Below, piece by piece: positions 39,301-49,139 of a DNA stretch of 64,000 nt. Where the stretch lies: the NCBI RefSeq assembly GCF_965363235.1, contig NC_134843.1, positions 92,537,795-92,601,794 on the forward strand. The letters run 5' to 3'. How positions within the stretch are numbered: the stretch's first letter is position 1; every line of letters starts with the position of its first letter. The notes below the pieces were generated by a model. That model was not told the DNA's origin. It worked only from the letters and a program-made list of their open reading frames with translations, and did no database searches. Made by a program: the position numbers and the translations under genes. Origin of the DNA: Mytilus galloprovincialis. Its lineage: Eukaryota > Mollusca > Bivalvia > Mytilida > Mytilidae.

Positions 39301-42300
39301 GCACAAATAATTTATAAAAACAAAGTCAATGTTGACAAATTAGTGACACAGTAGATAAGCTACTTAGACCATTTGAATACTGAGGTAAAAAAACACAATA
39401 TTCACTACATGTATCTACATTCATATACCTTAGACCCAGAAGGAGCTGGTGATGTTACACTAGGACTGGGTGATGCTTTTTTTGGTCTGGTCCCAACATC
39501 TGACATAAAACTAGACCACAAATCATCTGCTTTCTTCTTTTCTTGTTCTTCCTTTCTTTGTTTCTGTTCTTCCTTGATGTTTTCTTCTAATTCTTTTCTT
39601 GCTTTCATTTCTTCCTCTGTTTCTGCTTTATTGACTAATTCACCTTCGAGTTTAATCCCTCCTTTTCTTTTTCTGTAGAAAAATACGAGTTTAATGTTAA
39701 AATACCTTCCTGCTTAAGGATCTGGAATTGTCTCTTACTCATCAACATAGGTTAACTTCATGCTTTCAAACTTCTCCATATAGAAATAATATTAGAGACA
39801 GAACAGTATGACAAATTTGACAATCAAACTGTCCATTTACATATAGTTCAGAGCATAAGCTTTTGACTCTACCGTGGCATGTTATCTGATTATAATATTA
39901 CAACTTTGCATTCCTATTTATGTATATAAAAAAAAATCTATAACACTCATTACTCTATATGAACATGATGAAAATGTTTTATTATGTGTATAATAGTGAC
40001 CTGCCTTTTTTACCCTTTATTGGACCTTTAAATTCTAATTTGAATTTTAAGTTAAGGGTCATAACAAATCTAATCCTATAATATTTCTTATTATTTCTAC
40101 TCAACTTGACAAGAAAGGCTAGTGTATAACAGCTTCAGATTGTACCTCTGTAAGATATCAGGCTTTTTCTTTCGTTTTCTTTTCCCACTAGTTTTAACAT
40201 CCTCTCCACCTTCTGCCTTCAGTAAATCTAAATCCTCTTCATCGCCCGAGCATTCTTCTTCACTAACAGCTTCACCATCTGTAAAAATAGGACACATTTA
40301 GAAATAAGATAATGAAACACTTTAAACTTAGAAGTGCTGTGGTCTATTTTTATTCTTTTTGTTTTACATTTATTTATTTGTTATTTGGATTATTTGACAA
40401 CCCTGCATACCAAGGTACCCACTCTAATCAATTTACACATATATAAAACACATTCAACAGAGCATGGTGATATCAAAATCCATTTATATTTAGAGTAAAA
40501 ATAACATGTTTGAAATTTACGAGTCATTAATAATAATGGTTTAATAGTGTATTGCTATAAAAATAGTAAAATAAGTATTTTTGTAGTGTTTAAAAGAAAC
40601 ATGATAAAATGACATTCTAAAGTCTTTATCAGGTTCAACATGTTCAATCTCAATTTCTTAATTTTTTCATGAAATAATGAGGATAAAAGACTTAAGACTT
40701 GTAAATGAGAGAGAGAAGATCAAACAAACTACTTGTATTTGACTTTACACAATGTTACACTAATACATAACAATAATATATACCAAATTAGCTTTGTGAG
40801 CCTTTTCAATGGATATTGTGATATCAAAAATTATGCATTTGGTATAGCACAAAAACCCATGAGACGAGGATACATCTAAAACATTTCTAATAATTCAACC
40901 TTTATTTTAAGGCAGTGTCTGCGTGTACCTGTAGCCAAATTTGATTACTAAAAATTTTAAGATTTGAAATGTCAAAATTTAGACTTTGAAAAAAAAGTTC
41001 AAAGACAATTTTAATTTTTTACACTGTACATCTATCTCTATTGCGCTTTTTTAGAAACAACCCTGGTTAGTATTCAAATATTAATTATAATTATTGATAT
41101 AATGGAATATATGATATTTAACATATTTATATATATTTATTCAAATTCAGTATAATTTTAATTTTATTAATATGCATTTACGTTTATATAATTAAATTCT
41201 GTTTTTCTGACTATTACATTACAAATTATTATTTGTCATTCTCTTCACTAAATTCACAAAATAAAATCAGGAAATAGTTTTTGTGTATCTTTCATGTTTC
41301 ATTCCTGATCATAAGAAAGTTTATTATAAAATCAGTTGTGGGTACGTGTAGCCTTTGAAGACCAAATTCAGTCTTCACGATGAACTGTTAAATCTACAGG
41401 CCCGGAGCTCAATTTTTGAAATTTTTTAGTTAGATTCTGTTGGCCTGTAGATATGATATTTACAGGCCCGAGAGCAATTTTACAAGCCTGGGCTGCCAGG
41501 GCTGCCACTCAGCGTGAAGACTGCCAAATTGCCCATGCGTCACCGCATGCGGCTATGCGCAGACACTGACTTTTTAAATTAAAATATAGAATGAATAGCC
41601 ACCGTGTCACAGTCAGTCAGGGGTACTACTTATACAAGTTATTTTTATTTACTTGAAGAAGTACAAAAAATATACACATATAAGTAAATTTTTCTTACAA
41701 TCCCACAAAAGTTCTCAAGTTTTGAGATGTAAAATCATGCCTTTAATGATTTTTCCCAGGTTTGCTCAATTTTTTTTACTAGAGCTCAATGTTTTCTCTC
41801 ATTAATTAAACAAAGAAAATGATTGCGCAAAGATCTTAAGTATTTGCGCAAGGCCTTCAAAAATAGCTCCTTGGGGGCTTGTAAATGAGTAGTGTTCTGA
41901 AGATAACAGACAAATGGGATTTTCATTGTCCATGAAATTACTCTTAAATGATTAGTAAAGACATCTGCAAAGGGTAGATAATTCAAAATTCTATTAGAGC
42001 AAAGACATCATAAGAATTCAATAAAAGAAGATAGAATGACTTTTTAACTTCTACAAGTAAAAAAAATCTGAATGTGTAAGGGACATAACTCAGCCAATAT
42101 TTTTGTTTTACCTATACAAGTAAATAAAATTCACTTGTATCATGTAAGTATCCTACAAATTTACTTATATAAGTATATACATGTAGTAATTAAAAATAAC
42201 TTGTACAAGTAGTAGCCCTGACTGACAGTGGTGAACAGGTGAAGGTGGGGCTGCGAAAAGGAACACAGTTTAGGGTGCAAATGTGTTAAGGGAGCTCACT

Positions 42301-42441
42301 AACAGTCACGTTTTAACAGAATTCGCACATATTTTTTCCGGGAACATGTTTTGTTAGAAGATAGTGTATAAAATGAGTTAAAACACCTGAAGGGACATAA
42401 TCTTCATCGCTTCCTGAGCTGTAATCTTCTTCGTCTGACAT
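30219..42441 (-). CDS. CFDP1: CFDP1 (BCNT / Swc5 family chromatin-remodelling subunit)
   Basis: Eight exons on the - strand (42441-42387, 40278-40146, 39672-39429, 39085-38988, 37495-37394, 36880-36808, 34357-34272, 30312-30219) join in phase and give 294 aa, close to the roughly 300 aa of vertebrate CFDP1. The protein opens with an acidic MSDEEDYSSGSDEDYVPS, has a KRKRKKK cluster near residue 55, the family motif DDLWSSFMSDVG in exon 3, KKITITKEYDFAGE and VTKEVDQNSKEA in the middle, and the conserved BCNT-C domain (about residues 212-294) with KSKLDWDQFK, YLERQAFLNR and ERDLRLSQ at the end. The family is a subunit of the SRCAP/SWR1 complex that places histone H2A.Z; nuclear location follows from that. 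TMEM170A starts 3.1 kb away in the opposite direction. Introns carry several inverted-repeat elements. Confidence 0.97.
30880..33083. repeat. ~255-bp direct duplication, one copy split by the 1.67-kb element
   Basis: Copy A is 30880-30992 plus 32668-32826; copy B is 32829-33083. Both run from 'aaactacaaaaagcaa' through 'gactacttatcatata' and 'attactcatcaattga.gtgctcct' to 'ctctccccaatctca'. Confidence 0.8.
30993..32667. mobile_element. 1.67-kb inverted-repeat element with AAACGTGTCC-array ends
   Basis: The element starts TGTAACACTC and ends GAGTGTTACA. Just inside each end is an irregular array of CCCAAACGTGTCC-like motifs (about nine from 31004 to 31205; seven in inverse form from 32505 to 32657). 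More inverted similarity lies inside (31935-32000 versus 32130-32200, around 'attaggaaatcagctgtaat'). TA-rich flanks hide the exact target duplication. It sits in the last intron of CFDP1, within one half of a local duplication, and the other half keeps the empty site near 32930. No transposase frame was seen. Confidence 0.78.
33720..34015 (+). repeat. Dispersed 'gttgtctcattggcaa'-family repeat in a CFDP1 intron
   Basis: It carries catgtcccaagtcagtagcc, 'gcagtatgggttttgggcattg' in diverged form and 'tgacctatagttgttaac'. Non-coding. Confidence 0.65.
34272..34357 (-). CDS. CFDP1: CFDP1 exon 7
   Basis: Acceptor attatttcag, donor CTAGG|GTAGGT, phase 0 in and 2 out. Encodes KSKLDWDQFKKDNKLEEDL, core of BCNT-C. 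Confidence 0.95.
35465..36045 (+). repeat. Dispersed 'atgccccacctacgatagtag' element with a short leading duplication
   Basis: A segment of about 60 bp ending in tatgccccacctacgatagt occurs twice in tandem (35480-35538 and 35539-35597); the second copy continues into the full element. The block around 'agtttttggtcaaggtagtt' is present twice (35678 and 35847), and it ends 'tactatggacacattcttgtt'. Related to 10381-10660. Confidence 0.75.
36808..36880 (-). CDS. CFDP1: CFDP1 exon 6
   Basis: Acceptor tatttttcag, donor TTG|GTAAGT, phase 2 in and 0 out. Encodes GIKRPGGLGSVLDKINKKQK, the start of the BCNT-C domain. Confidence 0.95.
37140..37330 (+). repeat. Dispersed repeat ('tttagccatggcgttgtcagtttg') in a CFDP1 intron
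   Basis: It matches 44885-45005 over 'ttagttttctatgttgtgt' and 'tagccat'; I know this motif as abundant in mussel DNA. The 60-codon open frame in it is not a gene. Confidence 0.65.
37394..37495 (-). CDS. CFDP1: CFDP1 exon 5
   Basis: Acceptor attttctag, donor CAAT|GTAAGT, phase 2 in and 2 out. Encodes VTKEVDQNSKEAQSELKKQE. Confidence 0.93.
38126..38244. mobile_element. ~119-bp imperfect hairpin element in a CFDP1 intron
   Basis: Arms of about 45 bp (containing aagaaataacataaaaaatt and, inverted, attttttatgttatttcg, plus 'ggtgtacact'/'agtgtgcacc') face each other around a 28-bp loop. Confidence 0.65.
38988..39085 (-). CDS. CFDP1: CFDP1 exon 4
   Basis: Acceptor ctattttcag, donor AAA|GTAAGT, phase 0 in and 2 out. 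Encodes KKITITKEYDFAGEIVK. Confidence 0.93.
39429..39672 (-). CDS. CFDP1: CFDP1 exon 3
   Basis: Acceptor tttctacag, donor AAG|GTATAT, phase 2 in and 0 out. Encodes a Glu/Lys-rich helix followed by DDLWSSFMSDVG, a family hallmark. Confidence 0.95.
40146..40278 (-). CDS. CFDP1: CFDP1 exon 2
   Basis: Acceptor tttttacag, donor CAGAG|GTACAA, phase 1 in and 2 out. Encodes an acidic segment then the GKRKRKKKPDILQR cluster. Confidence 0.93.
40913..41568. mobile_element. hAT-like non-autonomous element, 656 bp, in CFDP1 intron 1
   Basis: The ends are CAGTGTCTGCG and CGCAGACACTG, the CAG...CTG type usual for hAT elements. No clear 8-bp target duplication is left. No coding frame. Confidence 0.55.
41618..42220. 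mobile_element. TIR element with 30-bp ends, 603 bp, in CFDP1 intron 1
   Basis: The left end CAGGGGTACTACTTATACAA and right end (inverse, ...TTGTACAAGTAGTAGCCCTG) match with two or three differences over about 30 bp, extending 'gttattttta'. Ends resemble hAT, but the flanks do not give an 8-bp duplication. It begins 50 bp after the neighbouring 656-bp element. Confidence 0.7.
42387..42441 (-). CDS. CFDP1: CFDP1 exon 1
   Basis: ATG at 42441 opens the acidic N-terminus ending YVPS; donor CAG|GTGTTT, phase 1. Confidence 0.93.
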
Positions 42442-42884
42442 TTTTGTATTTTACAACCTCGCACAAATAATTAGAATTGTGTTATCACCTACTGTAAAGT
42501 GTTCATTTTTTTCTAAACAATTTTATATCTAGGCCATTTAAAAAGATATGTTGTTTTTAAAACTATTTGAGACCTATGGTAAATTATTGATTTTATTCAC
42601 ATAATTTAATAATGCGGAAAGTTCCCAATATACACGAGAGCAAATAAGAAAATAATTGTACCGAGAAATGACCACTTTATAGTCAACCTGTCTATTGTAA
42701 CAGGTTTTTCAGATTGTACCATATGATTATCAAGAGGTTTAATGGGAAAGGTTAAGTTTTTAGATTATCAAAAAATTACCTCCCATCATCAATATGAAAC
42801 AGTGATCAAACACAACCACAGTTACCAGACAAATTATTTACTTACAAATAATGTACACTCAAATTATCTGACCAGTTTACATGT
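42442..42884. other. CFDP1 5' region
   Basis: AT-rich DNA upstream of the CFDP1 start codon, presumably its 5' UTR and promoter. No TATA box or other motif could be assigned with confidence. Confidence 0.35.
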
Positions 42885-43215
42885 GTAACCGGAGAGCACG
42901 AATTTCATTACAAAATCGCTAGTCTCCACCGGGACCTCTGTGTTACAAGGCAGCGCGCTAACCGACTGAGCTAAAGAAGTACTTCCCTAGCTCAACCGCT
43001 TACGGCTGACTAAGTATCTACTAAGTTTTCTAAGGGAAGCAATACACCTTATCGCTATTTGTCCGCCATTGCTGGAAATCACACAGGTTCCCGTAAAATT
43101 TTGACGTCATAAAACAAAATATCTGACGCCACAATGGAAAAGTGATTGTTGTTGACGTCAAAAGTTCAAGCGGGCGGGTCAGCCGGGATTAGCGATAAGG
43201 TGTATCCTGTCACAC
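42885..43215 (-). mobile_element. tRNA-derived SINE copy 1, interrupted by a 162-bp MITE
   Basis: Read on the - strand the SINE has an A-box-like tagctcagtcggttagcgcg (42955-42973) and a weak B box (about 42921-42936). At 43043-43204 a separate element with ends TACACCTTATCGCTA / TAGCGATAAGGTGTA interrupts it, after which the SINE resumes as tcctgtcacac. Copy 2 (43336) lacks the insert and shows the empty site. Confidence 0.75.
43043..43204. mobile_element. 162-bp MITE nested in the SINE
   Basis: Terminal inverted repeats TACACCTTATCGCTA / TAGCGATAAGGTGTA, with internal 'tgacgtca' strings. The second SINE copy reads gaagcaa-tcccgtcacac across the same point, which fixes the insertion boundaries. 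Confidence 0.75.
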
Positions 43216-43335
43216 TTCCCCCACATCAAGAGTCATTATACTCTATAATGATGATATTTTCATCTTTTTTATATTTATATTTTAACCTGGCTAGGTAATT
43301 CTTCTAACCGTGGGTTGTTATTGTTGGGCGCCATT

Positions 43336-43504
43336 GTAACCGGAGAGCACAAATTTCATTACAAAATCGCTTGTCTCCACCGGGACCTTTGTGTTACAAG
43401 GCAGCGCGCTAACCGACTGAGCTAAAAAAGTACTTCCCTAGCTCAACCGCTTATGGCTGACTATGTATCTACTAAGTTTTCTAAGGGAAGCAATCCCGTC
43501 ACAC
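43336..43504 (-). mobile_element. tRNA-derived SINE copy 2 (uninterrupted)
   Basis: About 169 bp, nearly identical to copy 1, from gtaaccggagagcac to 'aagcaatcccgtcac'. The tRNA-like A box lies at about 43404-43424. It is not a functional tRNA gene: the B box is altered and no cloverleaf 3' half is present. Confidence 0.75.
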
Positions 43505-43519
43505 ATGTATGATGTACAT

Positions 43520-44070
43520 GTATATTAGCCTCAGGTCTGATTATCAAATATCTACCTCATTGACACTGAATATACTGAGGTTATGAGTTTGAATCCCACA
43601 CTGGGCATGTGGACTTGTCGCCAATGATTGTCAGTTTTCCTACCGATGTTATTCTAATTGGGCTAAAGCGCTTCATACATAAATTTTACTCCGCATTTAT
43701 TCAAAATTATGTTTTCCAAACGCATTTTTTTTGGTGTTGACTTAATCGCATAATTATTTCCTCCTTATTGTTCCCATATCTGGTACCATCAGCAAAATTG
43801 CTTCTGATAGTCATCTCACCATTGGAAGTCGGTCATTATTTTTACTGGGTGTCTTGCCTGGGAGTACAATGACATACATGTATGTAAACAACATTTATCA
43901 GTTTCTTGGGATTCATCATGGTTTAGATGAAAAAAGAAAAGATATTTTATAAACATGATAATTTTTTTAAATAACAGACAAACTTCTGTAGGGGGTTCTC
44001 TATCTCCGGACACTCTGGCTTTCTCTACCTCTTAAGTGGCGGTAAAAACCAATCAATCAATCAATATAAT
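43520..44070 (+). mobile_element. Probable tRNA-derived SINE with (CAAT)n tail
   Basis: A B-box-like gagtttgaatcccac at about 43585, a middle block, then 'ctctacctcttaagtggcggtaaaaa' and a short (caat)4 tail ending near 44066. The head is diverged and its start uncertain. Confidence 0.5.
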
Positions 44071-44110
44071 AATAGTTTATAAGCATGATACATCTCTAAT
44101 TAAAGTATAC

Positions 44111-44447
44111 GTAACAGGCTATTATTTGAACTTGGAATTATTTAATTATGGAATTTGCTTGATTTCTTGTTATTGAAATTTTTAATAAATTCCATGTTTA
44201 TTCTGTACTGAAATGTTCTGTGCTGTGCACAACACTTTCTATTACAAAGAAAATAGTATATTTTCAATAGAATGTACTGTGCCGCGCACAACACTATCTA
44301 ACCAAAATATTTTGTATGGAAAGGGTTATTAACCGCTCAAAAGATTATAATACCAAATAAACATGAAATTTATTAAAAATTTTAAACAAGAAATTATACA
44401 AATTCCATAATTAAAAATAATTCCAAGTTCAAATAATAGCCTGTTAC
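44111..44447. mobile_element. 337-bp MITE with ~47-bp inverted ends
   Basis: Left end GTAACAGGCTATTATTTGAA and right end its inverse, TTCAAATAATAGCCTGTTAC, with the match continuing for about 47 bp. Inside, 'ctgtgc(t/c)g(t/c)gcacaacact' occurs twice. Flanks give no clear target duplication. Confidence 0.75.
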
Positions 44448-45581
44448 ATGTGCAATGTTCTTAAAAATACCAAACATGATATGATGTGTTACATATAATA
44501 AATTTAAAAAAAAGTAAAGCAGATTGTAAATATGGTAAACATGGTAAAGGCCTTATCATACTAATCCCACTTATATTCACATGACTTTTTATAATAAACC
44601 TTTCAGTACAAACCTGACAAACTAAAATCAAAACACATGTTTCAAGAGAAAAATTTGAAATTGGAGTCAATATCCATTACAGCAACTCACCATGCTTACA
44701 GGCCAAACAAAATTAAAATATCAACATTGATTGTCATAGTTTAAACAATACTTCAACTTTAATAGTGCTTATTTATTTCCAATGGGAGGTTTGATTTCTT
44801 ACAACCTAAATTTATGCTTCAGAAAATAAATAACTTTCCTGGATTAAACATATAAATTGAATGTTTACTTATACATATATGTTATATAATCTGATCTAAG
44901 TTTTCTATGTTGTGTTTTGTGTGCTGTTGTTTGTCTGTTGGTCATTTTATTTTTTAGCCATACTGTTCTATTGTCACTTTATTTTCAACTTATGAGCATG
45001 ACATGCATGATGAGGTCATGGAGGTCAAACTGGCATCAAATATATATTTTTTACAATTTTTTGGTTTGAATACAGAAAAAAACAACACTAAACAAATATA
45101 AAACCTACTATTGTAAAGACAACTAATAACGACAGGGAGATTATTCAAACTCCAAAATTATTTACCTTTAATTCCAGTAAATGCATAAATACATGTACTT
45201 GTGTAAATACTACATTGTACCTATGGCTGTATACATGTACATGTAGCTCGAAGACCCCTATATATTTTTAGCTCAACATGCTCAATTATGAAATAAAGAT
45301 TTATATATAATGAATACATGTAGTATCTATTAACACAATACTTCAATATTTATGATATCTTAGTCCAACTTCAAACAATTTCATGAATTTATACTAGACA
45401 ATTACTAGACACATTGTAAGTCTATTTTCTTGAAAATTTATGTATGAGCATTTTATATGATTTTCCCCACCCAAAAGGTTTTTGAATATGTACATCATCT
45501 GGCAATATGAACATGATAAAGCAAACCTAATTGTTCTCTTCTAAAATCTCGGAATCATTGGATTATAACTTCTATTTCTAG
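44448..45581. other. TMEM170A upstream region
   Basis: 44885-45005 is a 'ttagttttctatgttgtgt' repeat. The rest is AT-rich. An acceptor ends at 45581, so a non-coding first exon of TMEM170A lies somewhere upstream, but it could not be located. Confidence 0.4.
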
Positions 45582-45682
45582 GTAAACCATGTCGTCCGGA
45601 TCGCAGGATGAGTTCACTCCACCATTTAATATATTTGATATGTTAGGTCTTACTCCGGGAGAATCAGCTAAAAGTTTTGCAG
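45582..45682 (+). CDS. TMEM170A: TMEM170A exon with start codon (CDS from 45589)
   Basis: Acceptor tctatttctag ends at 45581, ATG at 45589 in ACCATGT context, donor GCAG|GTAAGT in phase 1. Encodes the hydrophilic N-terminus MSSGSQDEFTPPFNIFDMLG and following residues. Confidence 0.88.
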
Positions 45683-47507
45683 GTAAGTTTTTTTGGCATG
45701 AATAGGAATATATATTGGTTATTTCATAGAACTCTATTTGATTTTTGTCTCATGTTTGTCCCACTGATTTCCATGTTATTCTTCTTCTCTTGGCTACTTC
45801 TTGTTATAAAATATTTAAAAAAATATTTAGGTCAAAAGGTCAGAGTACACAGTTATCGTCCTTTGATTTTTGTTGTCCACGAATATAGTCCTTAGTGTGT
45901 TACTTGCCAATTTTTTTAAATACCGGTACCCCTTCCAAATTTATTTCTTTATGTTTTATGCCCCATATAGCAAGCATGGGGATGGAATGACACTGTAAAA
46001 AAATTTGGGTCATAAATATTAATGTAAAGTAGTGATTAGGTCCAGCTGAAAAAGGTCAAAAATTAGCACTTCGGAAGCTGTCAAAAGATTTCAAGACCCC
46101 CTTAACATAAAATTGTCCATATTTTGAGTTAGAGCTGATGAAGTTTTCTATAATTTTGACATAATTTGTCCCAAAAGTAGTACAACACACTGTAAAAATA
46201 TTATTGAGAAAGGGCAGGTGGGATTTTTTTAATTTTCATTTATTGTCTAAAAGAAATGCACTACGAAATAACTGTGTACTCGGACCAAAATGTATACTTA
46301 TAGACTCTAAGTGCTTTTAAACAACAGTCAATGAATGTGTTCATTACTTGATAGTTTTAAATTTCTTATTACATTAAACAAAGTAAACAATTGATGGCTA
46401 GCTCTTTCATTTATTAATACATGCTAAAAATTTTTGTATTTCATTTCAGAAATCTGGTACCAGGTATTCTTATGGGCCTTATTCACCTCCATCTTTGTTC
46501 ATGCCATAGCAGCCATTTTAGCCTTTGTACGCTTGAGAAAACATAAGATTGGACGATGGATGTCACTGGTCATTATAGTGATGGGAGTTTTATGTCCATT
46601 AACAGGTGGTGTTATTACAAGTAGGTATTCTCCTGTGTTGACATACTTCTTCCTAACATTCCAAACAATCTGGAATCTTTGTTACTGTCTGTTACTGTTG
46701 GAACAATCCTCTACACTGTTTATTAAATTAAGCACAAATAGTGTTATTTTAGCAGAAATTGTGTAATATTTCTTCCATGGACCGTCTGACAACTTTCTTA
46801 AATGGAATATTATTGTCAGATGGTCAATGGCTAAAATCATATAACATTTTTTTCTCACTAGACATTGAGCAATACACATTCATGTTTCTCTATATTTACC
46901 TGAGTTATCTCCCATTAGAGCCAGGTAAAGAACAACTTGTTACAACAACAAAAAAAATTTAATTTAACAACTCTCATCAATTTCAACTTTTTATGAATAC
47001 AAGTTATGTCATTATGTTTTTTGTGAAGGTAAAAAATATTTCTTTATGATTTTAATCAACTAAAAATACAAATTAAAACTCAATACATGTATTACGTACG
47101 CACTCATTGATTTGAAATTTGATAATCTAATAAAGACATGAATATGTGTTAAGAAAGACAGCATAAATAAATGACACTTTCAAATTTATAGAACTTTACT
47201 TAAACCTGGTAATAAGCTTGCATCCTGTTAATATAGTGAATTTTTTAACTATTCATATGCAAAGCTGATAATTATCATGATTTACAATAACCGAATATGA
47301 AAATGGGAAATCGGGTAAATATGATTATATATTCACTGAGTATAACCAATTTAAAAGTATTTTTTCAATTTTTCAGGTGCTACAATTGCTGGATTTTATC
47401 GTGGATCTGACTTTGAGATGAAGCCATTCATTGCCTTGTTATGGGGACTTGGACAAACTGTAGTAGTGATAGTTGTATCATTCAGTAGAATTCTAGCTAC
47501 ATTGTGA
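45589..47507 (+). CDS. TMEM170A: TMEM170A, three-pass ER / nuclear-envelope membrane protein
   Basis: Three exons (45589-45682, 46450-46620, 47377-47507) join in phase to give 131 aa, against 144 in human TMEM170A and 132 in TMEM170B. Residues 32-131 match the family along their whole length: EIWYQVFLWALFTSIFVHA, then LRKHKIGRWMS, PLTGGVITSATIAGFYRG and GQTVVVIVVSFSRILATL. Three membrane segments fall at about 37-59, 68-90 and 106-128; the first 31 residues are hydrophilic and poorly conserved, with no signal peptide. Vertebrate TMEM170A acts in shaping ER sheets and the nuclear envelope. CFDP1 is the divergent neighbour, as it is an adjacent gene in vertebrates, which favours TMEM170A over TMEM170B. 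Poly(A) signals AATAAA at 47651 and 47690 are plausible; a longer 3' UTR is possible. Confidence 0.95.
45955..46280 (+). repeat. Dispersed repeat in TMEM170A intron 1
   Basis: It opens tatgccccatatagcaagca and contains 'tggggatggaatgacactgt' and 'ttaggtccagctgaaaaagg'. Non-coding; the class is not known, and the identification rests on resemblance to repeats I know from mussels. Confidence 0.45.
46450..46620 (+). CDS. TMEM170A: TMEM170A exon 2
   Basis: Acceptor ttcatttcag, donor ACAA|GTAGGT, phase 1 in and 1 out; membrane segments 1 and 2. Confidence 0.95.
47377..47507 (+). CDS. TMEM170A: TMEM170A exon 3
   Basis: Acceptor caatttttcag, phase 1 in, TGA at 47505-47507; membrane segment 3 and the RILATL end typical of the family. 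Confidence 0.95.
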
Positions 47508-48930
47508 TAAAGGCTAAGACACCCTGTCTGTCACAGGCATTATAAACATCAATTAATTCAAAAGTGTGAGGCCCTTCAAGCCTATCTGAATGTAGCTACA
47601 TTGAGATAAAGGCCATGTTATTATGACGTCACAAGAATTATGACTCAAAGAATAAAAGACTGCCTATCTGAATGAGGACATAACTGATGAATAAATATAA
47701 CATTTCAAGCTGCGAAGTTTCAAAATACTGGTGTCCTCCTACTCATTATAGTACTCAAGTCATGAAGATTATGAAGTTATAATTATTAAATGTAAAGTAT
47801 TTAAACAAGACTATTATACAGACATTTATATGATGAATTTTGAGGTCAAATGTCATTGTCAGTTGTGTTTGTTTTGTTGTTTAGAACATACACTAGTTTG
47901 TGCATTTCAATTCTAGTCAGGATAATTTTACTTAATTAGAATGTTGGTTCACCTAGCTCAAAGCCTCAGATTAACAGATATTTATCTCATAACACAAAAG
48001 TTGAAGAAGGATAACAGAGTTATCTGTCCAATCTGAAATATATTTTTAGGCACCAAAGATTTCAAGTTTCACATCCAGTTAGCATCAAACACCATTCAGT
48101 GCTTTGCTTAAATATTTTTTTTTATGTCTTATTTCATTATCAGCATGGCTTGAGAGATTTTAGGCTGAAGTCACTTCACCATGTTAACATCCAATCTTCA
48201 TTGAGATATACTGATAGCATGTGTATGGCAATGCCAATAAATTATTAGATATTTTTTCGTATATAGAATGCCAATATTGTTTAAATTCACTACTAGTGTT
48301 TATATATATAGATATGTTTACAATTAACAATAATCAGGAATAAGTTTTCTGAGAAATGCATATAAAGGCATTATTTTGTTATTCCTCGGGTATATTAACC
48401 ATTCAATCTTAGTCATGCGTAAAAAATAACCAAGTTATATGTTAAATGTATCTCACTCTGCGTTGAGTCTGTGCTCAAGGTGATATAGTGAGAGAGAGAT
48501 ATATAGAGAGAAAATTGAAAATATATAATTACAGGGCAATGTGCAATATCTTATGACTATATTTTCAGCATTTGCAATACTCATTAGTTATAATCCTGAT
48601 TAATGGGTAACAGCTATTACTTTTGTGGATATCATTTAAATTTTTTTTTTACTAGTTTAACATGTTTAAGATTAAATACTATGTATATATATCCATAATT
48701 TCTTTTTCTTTCTGTGAGGTCTAGCTAGTATTTAAGTTTTATTGTAAAATTTTATAAATGGTATATATATGCAAGGAGGTTAAAATATAAAGAACCATTG
48801 TTATATGCTATTTTTTATTTGACAAATGTTTGATTAAAAAACCATCACATTTTATAATGTATTTTTTTTTTCCTTAGCCTATTTAAAATTAAAGGGTGAG
48901 TTTCAGAACACATGGAACATAGGATCATAC
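47508..48930. other. TMEM170A 3' region
   Basis: Likely 3' UTR at first (AATAAA at 47651 and 47690), with a second, imperfect repetition of 'tctagctacattgtgataaaggc' at 47592 as 'tgtagctacattgagataaaggc'. Beyond about 48 kb it is AT-rich without features. Confidence 0.4.
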
Positions 48931-48934
48931 AACA

Positions 48935-49080
48935 CAAGAAAATGAACATGTGGTAGGATGCCAATGAGACAATCTTCCATCAAAGACCAAATGACAAAGA
49001 ACTCTACAACTGTAGGTCACTGTATTGCCTTCAACAATAAGCCAAATCCAACCACTTAGAATGCTATAAAGAAGGCTACA
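48935..49080 (-). repeat. Dispersed 'gagttgtctcattggcaa' repeat, - copy
   Basis: It reads gaacatgtggtaggatgcca then 'atgagacaatcttccatc' and 'tgccttcaacaataagcc', the inverse order of the + copies. Confidence 0.65.
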
Positions 49081-49139
49081 AAATAGCAAATCTAAGATAA
49101 TTCAAACCAGAATACTAACAGCCAGATTTACTACAAGTA

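Noticed and set aside
42921-42985. tRNA gene on the - strand
   Set aside because: Only the A box is good; the B box and the 3' half of a cloverleaf are missing, and a second copy with the same flanks marks it as a SINE.
46434-46766. 110-codon continuous frame over TMEM170A exon 2
   Set aside because: It reads through the donor at 46621 into intron; the spliced model restores the conserved family sequence.
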